Made by a program: the position numbers and the translations under genes
DNA from: Clostridia bacterium
Lineage (GTDB): Bacteria; Bacillota; Clostridia; Acetivibrionales; JAFADI01
DNA: 64,000 nucleotides
NCBI GenBank assembly: GCA_026417615.1
Contig: JAOACY010000123.1
Coordinates: 1 to 64,000 of the forward strand
Reading direction: 5' to 3'
Shown: piece by piece, positions 1-9,192 of the stretch
Position numbering within the stretch: the first letter of the stretch is position 1
Layout of the letters: every line of letters begins with the position of its first letter
Notes under the pieces: generated by a model
Told to the model about the DNA's origin: nothing
Seen by the model: the letters and a program-made list of their open reading frames with translations, nothing else
Databases searched by the model: none

Positions 1-35
1 TCCTCGCTCGCATCAATGTGACATCCTGTCACGTT

Positions 36-140
36 ATGCTCAAAATGCCATCCGTGGCATTTTGGCATCGGAATTACTGCAACTTCGGTGAGTGATTTAT
101 GCATCTTGCTTCAAGAAAAGCTGTTTTTGCAGTAGAATCA
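36..140. repeat. Dispersed repeat, copy A
   Basis: About 105 bp that align by eye at roughly 80% identity, in the same orientation, with 37196-37299. Shared blocks include ATGCTCAAAATGCC, CTGCAAC, TTCAAGAAAA and CTGTTTTT. Near its left end is a perfect 10-bp stem, CAAAATGCCA / TGGCATTTTG, around a TCCG loop (41-64). It lies just beyond the stop codon of the glycosidase gene at 165, so it may sit in that transcript's 3' end. No ORF or transposase is linked to it. It looks like a small non-autonomous or structured intergenic repeat of unknown family. Confidence 0.75.
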
Positions 141-164
141 ACTTATGCATATCAACACAATTTA

Positions 165-1355
165 TCAAGTCCACAGATGTGAAATATATTGAGTATCTGG
201 TTCAGAAGGGAAATAGCCTGTTTCATATTCAAGAAGCATGAAATAGCCCAGAATACTCCATCCCCAGAAAGGGTTTAGTCCAAGTCCGTCACCTGTCTCG
301 GCATTATAGTATTCTCTAGTGTTATCATTTTTAAGAAGCATTTTTAAGGTTTTCTCAGCCAGTTCACCGGCAACTTTTTTAAAGCCATATTTAATTAATC
401 CATGGAAAACATAATAGTTAGATGGTATCCAACAAGTCCCCTTCCAGTTGCAGCAAGTTTCATAATCATATTTTTCCTGACGGTAGCCTGGTTCTAGCTT
501 AGACATGCTGGCAACAGGAAATTCAAGCCAGAATTCATCAGTATTTAAAAGATGCTCTTCTACAAGTCTTTTAGCCTGATTCTGTGTTGCAGCACCTACC
601 CATAACGGTGAAAAACCAGCTACAGTTTTACATTTTATAAATTGTCCAGTTCTCACATTAATATCGTAAAAAAAGCCATCCTTTTCATCCCAGAACACTT
701 CGCTTATTTTTTTCTTTAATTCATTTGACTGCGTTCTATAATAAACACAGTCACTGTCTTTTGAAATAGCTTCGGACAGTTTTGCCATAGCTTCATATTC
801 CCTTACAAGAAAAACAGCTAAGTCAACACCCTCACAAATATAAGAATCGATTGAGCCTCCTCTTTCATCCTGATTGTCCATACCCGAGTGATCAGCACTA
901 TTCCATACTGGTAAACCATTTTTATTGGAATCGTATTCCTCACTTAACCAATAATCCAGGTACCTTTTCATCTTTTCATAATAACCCTGCAAGAGCCATA
1001 ATGTTTCGCCGGTTTGCTTTAAAAACAACAAAGCCGTTTGTGCAATAAATGGTTTGAAATGCTGTCTATCTTTAGGCCATTTAACTCCTAATGTTCTTGA
1101 AATAAATCCGTTTTCTTTCTGACGGTCAAGAAAGCATTCAATGCCTGACTTGCAATACTCGCTTATTCCAAAGTATGAAAGTGCCAGATTCTCAAAATAC
1201 ATATCCCAGTCAAAAAGCTCTCCAAAGCTATACCCTGTAACACAATGACGACCTTCAACATTTTGTATGCCTTTCGACAGCAGGTTATGCAGATCTCGTT
1301 TTAAACGTTCGGAAACAAGCGGAAATAAATGTCCGTATATTTTTTGAGCGTTCAC
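165..1355 (-). CDS. (alpha/alpha)6-barrel glycoside hydrolase, trehalase/GH63-like
   Basis: A 396-residue protein without a signal peptide, so probably cytoplasmic. The sequence resembles the trehalase-like (alpha/alpha)6 barrel found in GH37/GH63 and MGH1-like families: an N-terminal FDWDMYFENLAL segment, a central PVWNSADHSGMDNQDE region where relatives carry a W-S-G-x-D-N motif, and a C-terminal NPFWGWSILGY segment. It probably removes a sugar from imported oligosaccharides; linkage specificity cannot be read from the sequence. The start is GTG at 1355, preceded by GGGAGGATTACA. It is the last gene of the minus-strand glycan locus, 140 bp downstream of the secreted GH28-like enzyme. Family-level confidence is moderate and substrate is unknown. 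Confidence 0.7.
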   Translation of the reverse strand: MNAQKIYGHLFPLVSERLKRDLHNLLSKGIQNVEGRHCVTGYSFGELFDWDMYFENLALSYFGISEYCKSGIECFLDRQKENGFISRTLGVKWPKDRQHFKPFIAQTALLFLKQTGETLWLLQGYYEKMKRYLDYWLSEEYDSNKNGLPVWNSADHSGMDNQDERGGSIDSYICEGVDLAVFLVREYEAMAKLSEAISKDSDCVYYRTQSNELKKKISEVFWDEKDGFFYDINVRTGQFIKCKTVAGFSPLWVGAATQNQAKRLVEEHLLNTDEFWLEFPVASMSKLEPGYRQEKYDYETCCNWKGTCWIPSNYYVFHGLIKYGFKKVAGELAEKTLKMLLKNDNTREYYNAETGDGLGLNPFWGWSILGYFMLLEYETGYFPSEPDTQYISHLWT

Positions 1356-1450
1356 TGTAATCCTCCCTCTTATATTTGCTTGGAAATGTCTGAAATTAAA
1401 TAAGACCTTTTATGTGAAATTAATAATTCTTATTTAGACAATCAATTTTA

Positions 1451-1489
1451 TTGGTGCATGCTGATATATAATATAGCAACATGCACCAA
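1451..1489 (-). terminator. Inverted repeat after the GH28-like gene
   Basis: A perfect 10-bp inverted repeat (TTGGTGCATG / CATGCACCAA, 19-nt loop) lies 7 bp beyond the stop codon of the GH28-like gene. The following minus-strand sequence (TAAAATTGATTG) lacks a true U tract. It may therefore be a weak terminator or an RNA-stabilising 3' hairpin ahead of the glycosidase gene. Confidence 0.4.
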
Positions 1490-1495
1490 CTTCAG

Positions 1496-4400
1496 CTATT
1501 GATAGGTTATATCGTCAATGGCATTGTCCCAACCGCTGCTGAAGGTTATTGTTATAGTTGCTCCAGGATTAGTCCAGTTTGTTGTGATTGTAACTGGAGA
1601 ACCTATTTGAGTCAAAGTTCCTGTTTTGTTTGTATTTACTCCATCACTAATAGTGTAATTAGTATTAGCTGTTCCTGTGCTTATTTTTATGCTTTTTAAA
1701 ACCTTCCCGGTCGGAAGTGTAAAGCTTCTTGAATTAACATTGGAACTGAAATACCCGCACTTTGTAAGCCCGTAATAATTTCCGCCGCCTTCCCAAAGCC
1801 CAGTGCCAAAATCAATACCGCTATGCACTCCGTTTACAGCTCCTCCGCTTGCGTCATCAAAGCTGTAAACTGTTGGCGTTGGTGGAGATGAGCTTGGATC
1901 AGCTATAGCAACCTGTGCTCTGTATTGGGGACTTACAACATAGTTCATGGTTAGCTTTTGTGGCTGTAGAACAATGCATACTGATTCAGTTCCTTCTGCT
2001 ATTCCGTCATTTACAAGACTAATCGGAAGAGTAATGCTACTTGTGTTGGCAGGAATCGTTATACTTCCATTCAAATTTGAATAATCTGTACTATTCGATG
2101 CACTGCCCTCAATTCTGTAATAAACTGTTAAAGCATTGGTCAGATTCCCTTTTCTACTGATAGTAAATGATGGATTCGTTGTTCCTTCAATTCCATATAA
2201 AACATTAGGCTTAATAGAAACTAAAGGAATATTAGTTGATGGGAAGGATATATTGGAGACATAATTATTTATCTCAAATCCCATGTTAGTCAAATCGGTA
2301 AGGCTAGTCATCCTTTTCCCGCCAAGATAAAGGTCATTAAAAACTACATCAGAAACATCATGGCTGCCAAGTTGGTCCGGAGGAGAACCTGTTATGCGTG
2401 ATCGTGAGAAATCGCCAAAATAACTGGTGCCTACTCCTGGAAGATCCCATCTCGCAAATTTAATATTATAAATTCTACCCTGTCCAGGACCAGGTTCACC
2501 GCCATCAATCCCATCGTATGTTGTCTCCATTCTGAACGCACTCAACTCCAAATTTTCAGCATTGATACCTTTTAGGTAGCTTTCATAAATGTTTGCCGTA
2601 TATTTATGCGTAAACATGTGATTTGCTACCATACTCTGGATTCCTGTAATGTTTTCATAATGAATTTTTCTCATGAATTGGGCATACTGCGCACCTATTT
2701 TAGTCATACATCCATTATGTGTATTCCATAAAACAGCATTTGAAATTGTTATATTTTCCATTGATTCTTGATATCCTGGAGCAAAACAATCATCAGTATT
2801 TTGAATAAAAAGGTCGTCAATATTTATGTCAGAACAGCCATCATTAGGATCAATTCCGTCCGTATTAGCATAATCTGCATCAGAAATAAATTTAACACCT
2901 GTAATATTTACACTCTGTGAATGTGCAATAAAGCAATTCATATTTCCGGGATCAAGAGCCATAACGTCTCTTACATTTATATTAGTGCTGCTTTCTATAA
3001 GAATAATTGGAGCATTGTTATAGTCAGGTGCATCATAACTGTCTTTCCGGAAATGCGAACCATTGGCAAACAAAATACCTCTTCCAGTCAAGCTAGCATT
3101 ATTCACATTTGTGAAATCAATCATTCCGACTCCACCATCAATCCTGGTAGTTGTTGCTCGAATCATGGCTCCTTGCTCCAGGTGCAGCCTGACATTACTT
3201 TTCATATAGATATGATCATTTATATTATATGTACCTGAAGGGACATAAACTGTACCGCCGCCTGCCGCATTAGCATCATTGATGGCTTGCTGAATTTGAG
3301 CTGTAACAAAGGATGACCCTGTATTGTCAATCCCTCTTGCTACAAGGTTTATTACACCTGCTCCACTAGAAGGAGGCTTATTGCTTTCTAAAGGATCCGC
3401 AATTATAATTAGCTTCTCAACCAACCCTTCTCCGCAATTAATACCAAACTTTCCGCCATAATGAAGAACAAATACTCCCGGTCTTGTTATTGAGAATGTC
3501 ATGGTGTTGCCGTTTACAGCAACAGGAACCTGATAGTTTTCAGGGCTTAATCTCCAGAATTTTGGTATGTTCTGTGTGCAATTTATTTGGATAGTTGCTC
3601 TGCCTGCAAAAGAAAATCTTGCAATTCCAGCTCTTCTTGTCACCTCCGAGGCTCCCCATCCGTAAGCTCTCTCGGTTTCATATTTAAAAACAGGTACTGC
3701 AGTTCCGTTTACTTGCATTGAATATTTACTGCTGGCTGTTAGTCCCGTTGGTAAAGCTGCAACCTGCACCAGATTGTTCTGGCTGCTGTTAATAACATTG
3801 AAACCCCATACATTTCCCTTGACAACAACACCAGAACGTATTTCATCAACTCTCCACCAATAAGTGGCATCTTTTGATACAGGCATAGTGTAGCTTGATC
3901 CTGTCTGTTCTCCCTTATACTCTTCCGATGATGTTCCTGCTGACCTAACCAAATCTTTGTCAGTCCCAACATAAATCCTATGTGCTGACGCACCCAGTCC
4001 CGCTGTCCATGAAAGTGTTATGTTTGAGGAAGATGGCCATGCAACATTTTCACCTGCGAAAGGAGTTGGTTGAGAGGCCTTATCTGGATCCTCTCCTCTG
4101 TAAATAGCTGCAATTTCATCCAGCGTTAATGCTTGCGAATATATCCTTACATCATCAATCAAGCCTGTATAGTTCCTTCCAGTATATGCCGAGTTTGCCC
4201 CTATAAAAATATTATTGCTGCTGGTCGTGCGAGTGCCTGTAACGGAAACCGATGATAATCTGCCGTCAATATAAATCCTCATTTCGCTTCCGTTATATAC
4301 ACCAACTATGTTATGCCATGCCCCATCTGAAACTCCCACATCCCATTGGTAATTACTGTTGCTTACCTTATTAGACAAGCCTCCCGCATAAAATTCTACG

Positions 4401-4840
4401 AAGTTAGAGGCCGAACTGCGTTGCAATCCCCAGTCATTGCCTTTTGTAAATATTGCTTCATTATCTTTATTAAACAATGCCTTGCGAACCCATACCGATA
4501 AGGAAAAGCTGCCTGTTCCTGATATCTTGGACGGATTTCCGCAATTAATATAACCGTTTCCGCTAAGCTTAAGCACAGAACCCCTGTCAGGATCGTTTAC
4601 AATAGAGGCTGTGCCGGAAACAGTTCCGTTAGCTGCCGAACCATTATTTGAGGTATCAGGTGTGGAATTGCTGCTTATGCTGTCCAGAGGCCAATGAGCA
4701 ATCAATGCCGAAGACGCAAAGACATTTGTTTTCACAATATCAAAAGGCAGATACTGTGATACAACAAATAACATGAATGAAAAGATTAGAATTAGTACTG
4801 ATACTTTTTTTTTGATACTTCTGAATTTGAATAAATTCAT
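1496..4840 (-). CDS. Secreted multidomain GH28-like beta-helix polysaccharidase
   Basis: An 1114-residue secreted enzyme. Visible order: signal peptide with a hydrophobic core at about 12-35; a LamG/concanavalin-like jelly roll (about 45-250, starting at ALIAHWPLD); a fibronectin-III-like stretch (about 255-355); a small beta-sandwich; a right-handed beta-helix (about 490-880, starting at INLVARGIDNTG); a Calx-beta-like domain (about 900-1000); and a C-terminal beta-rich module ending in DNAIDDITYQ. The helix carries NTDGIDPN, NTDDCFA and a later HNG, in the places of the GH28 NTDG, DD and GHG motifs. It therefore probably hydrolyses polygalacturonate-like or related glycans. The LamG and C-terminal modules suggest carbohydrate binding. 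No SLH or dockerin repeat was seen, so it is likely released. Start: AAGGGGTGG then ATG. Confidence 0.8.
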   Translation of the reverse strand: MNLFKFRSIKKKVSVLILIFSFMLFVVSQYLPFDIVKTNVFASSALIAHWPLDSISSNSTPDTSNNGSAANGTVSGTASIVNDPDRGSVLKLSGNGYINCGNPSKISGTGSFSLSVWVRKALFNKDNEAIFTKGNDWGLQRSSASNFVEFYAGGLSNKVSNSNYQWDVGVSDGAWHNIVGVYNGSEMRIYIDGRLSSVSVTGTRTTSSNNIFIGANSAYTGRNYTGLIDDVRIYSQALTLDEIAAIYRGEDPDKASQPTPFAGENVAWPSSSNITLSWTAGLGASAHRIYVGTDKDLVRSAGTSSEEYKGEQTGSSYTMPVSKDATYWWRVDEIRSGVVVKGNVWGFNVINSSQNNLVQVAALPTGLTASSKYSMQVNGTAVPVFKYETERAYGWGASEVTRRAGIARFSFAGRATIQINCTQNIPKFWRLSPENYQVPVAVNGNTMTFSITRPGVFVLHYGGKFGINCGEGLVEKLIIIADPLESNKPPSSGAGVINLVARGIDNTGSSFVTAQIQQAINDANAAGGGTVYVPSGTYNINDHIYMKSNVRLHLEQGAMIRATTTRIDGGVGMIDFTNVNNASLTGRGILFANGSHFRKDSYDAPDYNNAPIILIESSTNINVRDVMALDPGNMNCFIAHSQSVNITGVKFISDADYANTDGIDPNDGCSDINIDDLFIQNTDDCFAPGYQESMENITISNAVLWNTHNGCMTKIGAQYAQFMRKIHYENITGIQSMVANHMFTHKYTANIYESYLKGINAENLELSAFRMETTYDGIDGGEPGPGQGRIYNIKFARWDLPGVGTSYFGDFSRSRITGSPPDQLGSHDVSDVVFNDLYLGGKRMTSLTDLTNMGFEINNYVSNISFPSTNIPLVSIKPNVLYGIEGTTNPSFTISRKGNLTNALTVYYRIEGSASNSTDYSNLNGSITIPANTSSITLPISLVNDGIAEGTESVCIVLQPQKLTMNYVVSPQYRAQVAIADPSSSPPTPTVYSFDDASGGAVNGVHSGIDFGTGLWEGGGNYYGLTKCGYFSSNVNSRSFTLPTGKVLKSIKISTGTANTNYTISDGVNTNKTGTLTQIGSPVTITTNWTNPGATITITFSSGWDNAIDDITYQ

Positions 4841-4994
4841 AATACCACCCCTTCTTTTATTTTTTTATCTGGTATTACAAAGGATGTGACAATGATAAAT
4901 AGATATTATTTAAAATAATTATAGTAAATTCACTTAAAATACACACTGGAATTTATATATTTTTAGTGCATTATTTTTGTAATGTGTGGAATAA

Positions 4995-6071
4995 TTAAAT
5001 GCTTTCTTTTAAATGCTTTTCTAAAAATTCGAATGCTTTTTCTCCACACCATCTATGTCCACCCTCAAATATGTGATGTATCAAAGAATTTTCGCATCCA
5101 AGCAAGCGATAGGCCTTTCGAGTAATTTCTACCTGTTCTGACGCATTAACTGTTCCCCTATACCCATTCAGAGGGTCAACATTTCCGGTCTCAACTAGAA
5201 GCGGGCGCGGAGCAATCAACGCTCCTATATCACCCATATCAACCTGCTGCCAGAGACCAGGTACATAATTACAGGCACAATGGTCATTCTGGATTAAAAG
5301 AGAATCGCGGTATCCATAAAAATATCCGCTAACAACAGCGCAGACTATTCTCTCATCCAAAGCCGCAAGCCATAGAGTCTGCAATCCACCACCCGAAAGT
5401 CCTGCACAGCCAATTTTATTTGGATTACAATCAGCACGGGTTTGAACGTAGTCGACCAAACGCATAAGATCCCAAACCCATAAACCAGTCAGTGAGCGAC
5501 CTAGGCATATAGCCATATGATTGATCTGCCGGCAAGTACTGTTCATGTAATTAATATCTTCATCTCCCTGTCCAACCAATTCCCTTCGCTCACCAAAGCC
5601 ACGAGCATCGGGACAGAATACAATAAATCCGCGTTTAACCAATTCAAAAGCATAAGTATAATTATCGCGCTCCACGGCATGACGTACTGCAGGTATTTCC
5701 CAATGTACTGCTGTTGCAAGCTTACCCCCGCTGGCATGTCCGTGTGGTGTAATCATTACAGGTCTTTTTTCTTCTGCTTGCAAGCCATTGGGAATTAAAA
5801 CATAAAAAGGCATTTGAACACCGGGTTCAGTCCAGATAATCCATTTTTCACGAATGAAACCCTCGAATCTTTCTGATTTAATAAGAGACGGTTCAAGCTG
5901 ACAATGCTCCATAAGTTCTATTCCAGTAATCCTTAGAAGAACATCTCTTGTTTCCTTCTTCCATAATTCGTATTCAATTTTATTTGATGCTTTCAGTGCC
6001 TGTTTCCGAGCTTCCTGCTCAAAAATTTCCAACATTCGGTTTATTGATGTGTAATAATGCTCTACATGCAT
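4995..6071 (-). CDS. Alpha/beta-hydrolase esterase (acetylesterase/DLH-like)
   Basis: A 358-residue alpha/beta hydrolase. The nucleophile elbow is GLSGGG, with a likely catalytic Asp in ETGNVDPLNG and His in FEGGHRW near the C terminus. The PDARGFGERR segment is typical of the large esterase families related to acetyl-xylan esterase and dienelactone hydrolase. No signal peptide is evident, so it probably acts on imported, still esterified oligosaccharides. It lies between the secreted beta-helix enzyme and the first ceramidase-fold gene, which supports a role in removing acetyl or methyl esters from plant glycans. The start ATG at 6071 follows AAAGGAA. The exact ester is unknown. Confidence 0.75.
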   Translation of the reverse strand: MHVEHYYTSINRMLEIFEQEARKQALKASNKIEYELWKKETRDVLLRITGIELMEHCQLEPSLIKSERFEGFIREKWIIWTEPGVQMPFYVLIPNGLQAEEKRPVMITPHGHASGGKLATAVHWEIPAVRHAVERDNYTYAFELVKRGFIVFCPDARGFGERRELVGQGDEDINYMNSTCRQINHMAICLGRSLTGLWVWDLMRLVDYVQTRADCNPNKIGCAGLSGGGLQTLWLAALDERIVCAVVSGYFYGYRDSLLIQNDHCACNYVPGLWQQVDMGDIGALIAPRPLLVETGNVDPLNGYRGTVNASEQVEITRKAYRLLGCENSLIHHIFEGGHRWCGEKAFEFLEKHLKESI

Positions 6072-6126
6072 AACTATATTCCTTTCTTAAGTTAATCCAC
6101 TAATATAGTAGTATTAAAATAACACT

Positions 6127-7464
6127 CTATTTCAAAAACGATTTTTTACATTTCTTTAGCATTTCAAGACTTGCGAGAGCTATCTTTTCTCCTGCTTCAG
6201 TTTCCAAATAGCTGTATGGCTTTATTTTACGAACCTCATAGCCACCTTGTTGAAAAGCTTCTGGTGTAGGTACATATCCGCATTCGCCGTTGGTCAATTC
6301 TGACACCATGGTATATTTGAATGGGGATTTTTCCTTTATTCTAATACCATATTCACAAAATAACTCTGCCGGGTTGGTTGAAACAGCAAATTGACCGCCC
6401 AGTGCAATTACCTGTAAAGGCAGCTCATATTGCTGAAGTGGCAAGTCCCCATACTTCTCTCGATTGATACGATATGCCAAAAAGAACTCCTCTCGGCTTT
6501 TGGCGCTGCTGCCTTCTTTCGGTCCAAAAGTATCATCCTCTTTCACATCATAATCCGAATAGGGGCGTTCCCATACTTTTAGTATTTCCCGTTCTACCCT
6601 TATAAAAGGAACTTTCAGAGACTCAAGCCTTCCCATTATTTCTATTGCAGTACCGGCCAGGCTAGTGCCTAGTTTCTTGTAATAATCAGGATTAAATCGT
6701 CGTGAATCCTTATGGTTAATCCAATTCGTGTTTCCACAGGCTCCCAGCAGGAAAATTACAACCATATCATCGCCATATACCTTATACAGGATATCCCTCA
6801 TTACTCCAACCATATCTGCGCTGATTGCATCCCCTGCTGCATTGTTATGGTTAGCAAAGTTGACAAGTATGGCAATCGTTTTTCCTTCCTCCCCCTCTAT
6901 AGAACATACTAGCATTTCATCATCAGCTACTCCGGAAGGCATACAATCTTTTAAGAAGTCCTGGTCTACCCAATTCATCACTATACTTCCGTCAGGCTTT
7001 TGCAATCTTCGATTAAAAACACAATTAGGGTTACGACCTTTCCCTGCACTGAGTTTGGCGGGACATTTGCGCTGTTGAGCCATACGCACAGCTGTAACAA
7101 TTTGCTTTATAAAATAATCTACATAGCATTTATCCACCTCTCCAAACACCTCTGGAATCGGCGAAAAAAGCAATGGTCCAGAGTGTGTATGCGTAGCTGC
7201 CACAAGAATATTTGAAGCAGGAATACCGCAAAATTCGGAAATATTTTGTGTTATTTTCATATAAATATTCTTGTCAGTTATGGAGCACACATCAACTGAA
7301 ATAATAGCTGCTTCGGTTTTTCCATCATCAACTACCAAAGCATGTGCATAGATTTTGTCGAGAATCCTGGCAGATCTTATAATTGAGTACGAACCAGCAA
7401 TGCATCCGCCTAATGGCGGAGTTATATCACATTTGTATGCACCTGACCTAATTATTTTATCCAT
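6127..7464 (-). CDS. Neutral-ceramidase-fold zinc hydrolase, paralogue 1
   Basis: A 445-residue cytoplasmic protein related to the N-terminal domain of neutral/alkaline ceramidases (PF04734 type). Candidate zinc ligands are present: His in ATHTHSGP, His in NFANHNN, Glu in TNPAE and Tyr in GYVPTPEAFQQGGYE. Where true neutral ceramidases have the catalytic Ser in a GDVSPN-type motif, this protein has GACGNTNW. It also lacks a signal peptide and the C-terminal ceramidase domain, so ceramide hydrolysis is unlikely. With its paralogue at 11540-12832 and the sugar genes around it, an amide- or ester-cleaving step on a sugar derivative is my inference. It lies 14 bp downstream of the DMT transporter. 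The start ATG follows GAGGGAGG. Confidence 0.75.
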   Translation of the reverse strand: MDKIIRSGAYKCDITPPLGGCIAGSYSIIRSARILDKIYAHALVVDDGKTEAAIISVDVCSITDKNIYMKITQNISEFCGIPASNILVAATHTHSGPLLFSPIPEVFGEVDKCYVDYFIKQIVTAVRMAQQRKCPAKLSAGKGRNPNCVFNRRLQKPDGSIVMNWVDQDFLKDCMPSGVADDEMLVCSIEGEEGKTIAILVNFANHNNAAGDAISADMVGVMRDILYKVYGDDMVVIFLLGACGNTNWINHKDSRRFNPDYYKKLGTSLAGTAIEIMGRLESLKVPFIRVEREILKVWERPYSDYDVKEDDTFGPKEGSSAKSREEFFLAYRINREKYGDLPLQQYELPLQVIALGGQFAVSTNPAELFCEYGIRIKEKSPFKYTMVSELTNGECGYVPTPEAFQQGGYEVRKIKPYSYLETEAGEKIALASLEMLKKCKKSFLK

Positions 7465-7478
7465 AGAAACCTCCCTCT

Positions 7479-8372
7479 TTACTTCTCTGAAGTACCATAT
7501 TTGTTTGTTGTGTGTGCAACTGCCAGATTACCAGCTATAATTAATGATACTCCTACAATTGAAACTGACGAAATGGGTTCTCCAATAAAAATTGCAATGA
7601 ATACTAAAGTAATAAATGGTGTTACAAATGAAAGCGCTGCGACTTTGGATGAAGAGGTTGTTTTCAATAAATGAAACCAAATAGCATAAGTCAGCAGAAT
7701 ATTGCTTATACAAAGCCATGCACAGCCTGTTAGGGCAAGCATTCCAGGAAAAACGAATTTTGAAAAAATTATCATTGCAAATAGATCCAGAAAAAAAGTT
7801 ACACCTGTATAAAAGAAGCAACTAATAAGTAAATCTTCTTTGTTAATTTTAGACATAATAGAAAAAACAGCCCATGATAAAGCAGCTCCTACAGCCATAA
7901 AATCTCCGCCTAAATCCGAAAAACGCAATCCTTCCATACGTCCACCTGTAATAACCAATATTACCCCTGTAAATCCAGTCAATATTGAAATCCATTTTTT
8001 TAAACAAATTTTCTCTCTTGAAAAAGGTAATGACAATAACACAATAAAAACAGGAAATAAATAATTGAGCATAGATGCTTCGATAGCAGGAATTCTTTCC
8101 AAAGCCAGCACATACAAAAAATAGTAAAAGAACTGAGGAAGTGCTAATAAAATTAGTTTGCTGCATCGCTTCCATCCCATGCTCGGAATAGCATACCACA
8201 TCTTTTTAACTATCATCACTATGCAAAGAACAATCATTGCAATCCCAAACATATAAAACTGCAGCTGAAAACTGTCCAAATCGTAGAGCACCAGCTTGGT
8301 CACCGCTGAAAATGAGCCCCAAAACAAAAGCAAGATTGTCATTAATACATATGTGTTTGAAAAAATACTCAT
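7479..8372 (-). CDS. EamA-family (DMT) membrane transporter
   Basis: A hydrophobic 297-residue protein with about ten predicted membrane helices in two repeats, typical of EamA/RhaT-type drug/metabolite transporters. Conserved features include FWGSFSAVTK near the N terminus and EASMLNYLFPVFIVLLS between the repeats. It probably moves a small sugar, uronate or pathway by-product across the cytoplasmic membrane; direction and substrate are unknown. The ORF track starts at a TTG (8390) inside the SDR gene. I prefer ATG at 8372, which overlaps the SDR stop as ATGA and implies translational coupling. It complements the ABC importer upstream in the same locus. Confidence 0.75.
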   Translation of the reverse strand: MSIFSNTYVLMTILLLFWGSFSAVTKLVLYDLDSFQLQFYMFGIAMIVLCIVMIVKKMWYAIPSMGWKRCSKLILLALPQFFYYFLYVLALERIPAIEASMLNYLFPVFIVLLSLPFSREKICLKKWISILTGFTGVILVITGGRMEGLRFSDLGGDFMAVGAALSWAVFSIMSKINKEDLLISCFFYTGVTFFLDLFAMIIFSKFVFPGMLALTGCAWLCISNILLTYAIWFHLLKTTSSSKVAALSFVTPFITLVFIAIFIGEPISSVSIVGVSLIIAGNLAVAHTTNKYGTSEK

Positions 8373-9160
8373 AACAGGCTTCTTACCCAACCGCCGTCAA
8401 TGGCAAGGGATTGACCAGTCACATAAGAAGCTCTTTCAGAAGCTAGGAATGTTACAACATCTGCGAACTCCTTAGGGTCACCTATTCGTTTCATTGGTAT
8501 CTCCCCAGTCCACTTTTCAATAGCCTCTTTATAAGATATATTATCAATTTCCGTTGCCTTTTTTGCTAGGTAATCTAATCTCTGTGTCATCGTATAGCCA
8601 GGAAGCACGCAGTTTACTGTAATACCGCTGGTTGCAACCTCATTAGCTAAAGTGCGCGCAAATCCAGTTACAGATGCGCGTACACTGTTGGATAAAATCA
8701 GGTTTTCCACCGGTTGCTTAACAGCAATTGATGTAGAACATATAATTCTGCCCCATTTTCTTTCTTTCATTCCATGCAAAAAACCCTGAGTCAATGTCAC
8801 CACACTCATAAGTAACATACGGTAGCTTTGAGTCCACATGTCTGCTGTTGTTTCTTCAAATCTACAAGAAGGCGGACCACCAGTATTATTAAACAAAATA
8901 TCCACATGACCAAATCTCATGAGGGTTTCACGGACAACCCTTTCCAAATCAGCTGGCTTAGAAAAATCAGCTTGAACAGTAAATACCTCTACGTCACTTT
9001 CGTTGCGTATTTCAGATGAAACTCGATCTAACCCTTTTTGATCTCTAGCACTTAATATAACATTTACACCTTCTAATGCCAGACTTTTCGCTACAGCCTC
9101 TCCAAGCCCCGAGCTAGATCCTCCTACAAATGCTATTTTACCTTTTATTCCCAGATCCAT
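8369..9160 (-). CDS. SDR oxidoreductase with atypical active site
   Basis: A 263-residue Rossmann-fold short-chain dehydrogenase/reductase. The cofactor motif is GGSSSGLGEAVA and the family motif is FNNTGG. The Ser of STSIAV is in place. At the expected spacing (13 residues on) the usual YxxxK is replaced by SNSVR: Tyr to Ser and Lys to Arg. This matches a known subgroup of beta-ketoacyl-reductase-like SDRs with unclear chemistry. It is probably a sugar or uronate dehydrogenase/reductase, or a non-catalytic homologue, in the glycan pathway. It overlaps the DMT transporter by 4 bp and follows the cupin gene by 32 bp. The start ATG follows TAGGAG. Confidence 0.8.
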   Translation of the reverse strand: MDLGIKGKIAFVGGSSSGLGEAVAKSLALEGVNVILSARDQKGLDRVSSEIRNESDVEVFTVQADFSKPADLERVVRETLMRFGHVDILFNNTGGPPSCRFEETTADMWTQSYRMLLMSVVTLTQGFLHGMKERKWGRIICSTSIAVKQPVENLILSNSVRASVTGFARTLANEVATSGITVNCVLPGYTMTQRLDYLAKKATEIDNISYKEAIEKWTGEIPMKRIGDPKEFADVVTFLASERASYVTGQSLAIDGGWVRSLL

Positions 9161-9192
9161 TCAAATTTCTCCTATAAGCTAATTAATCATTT

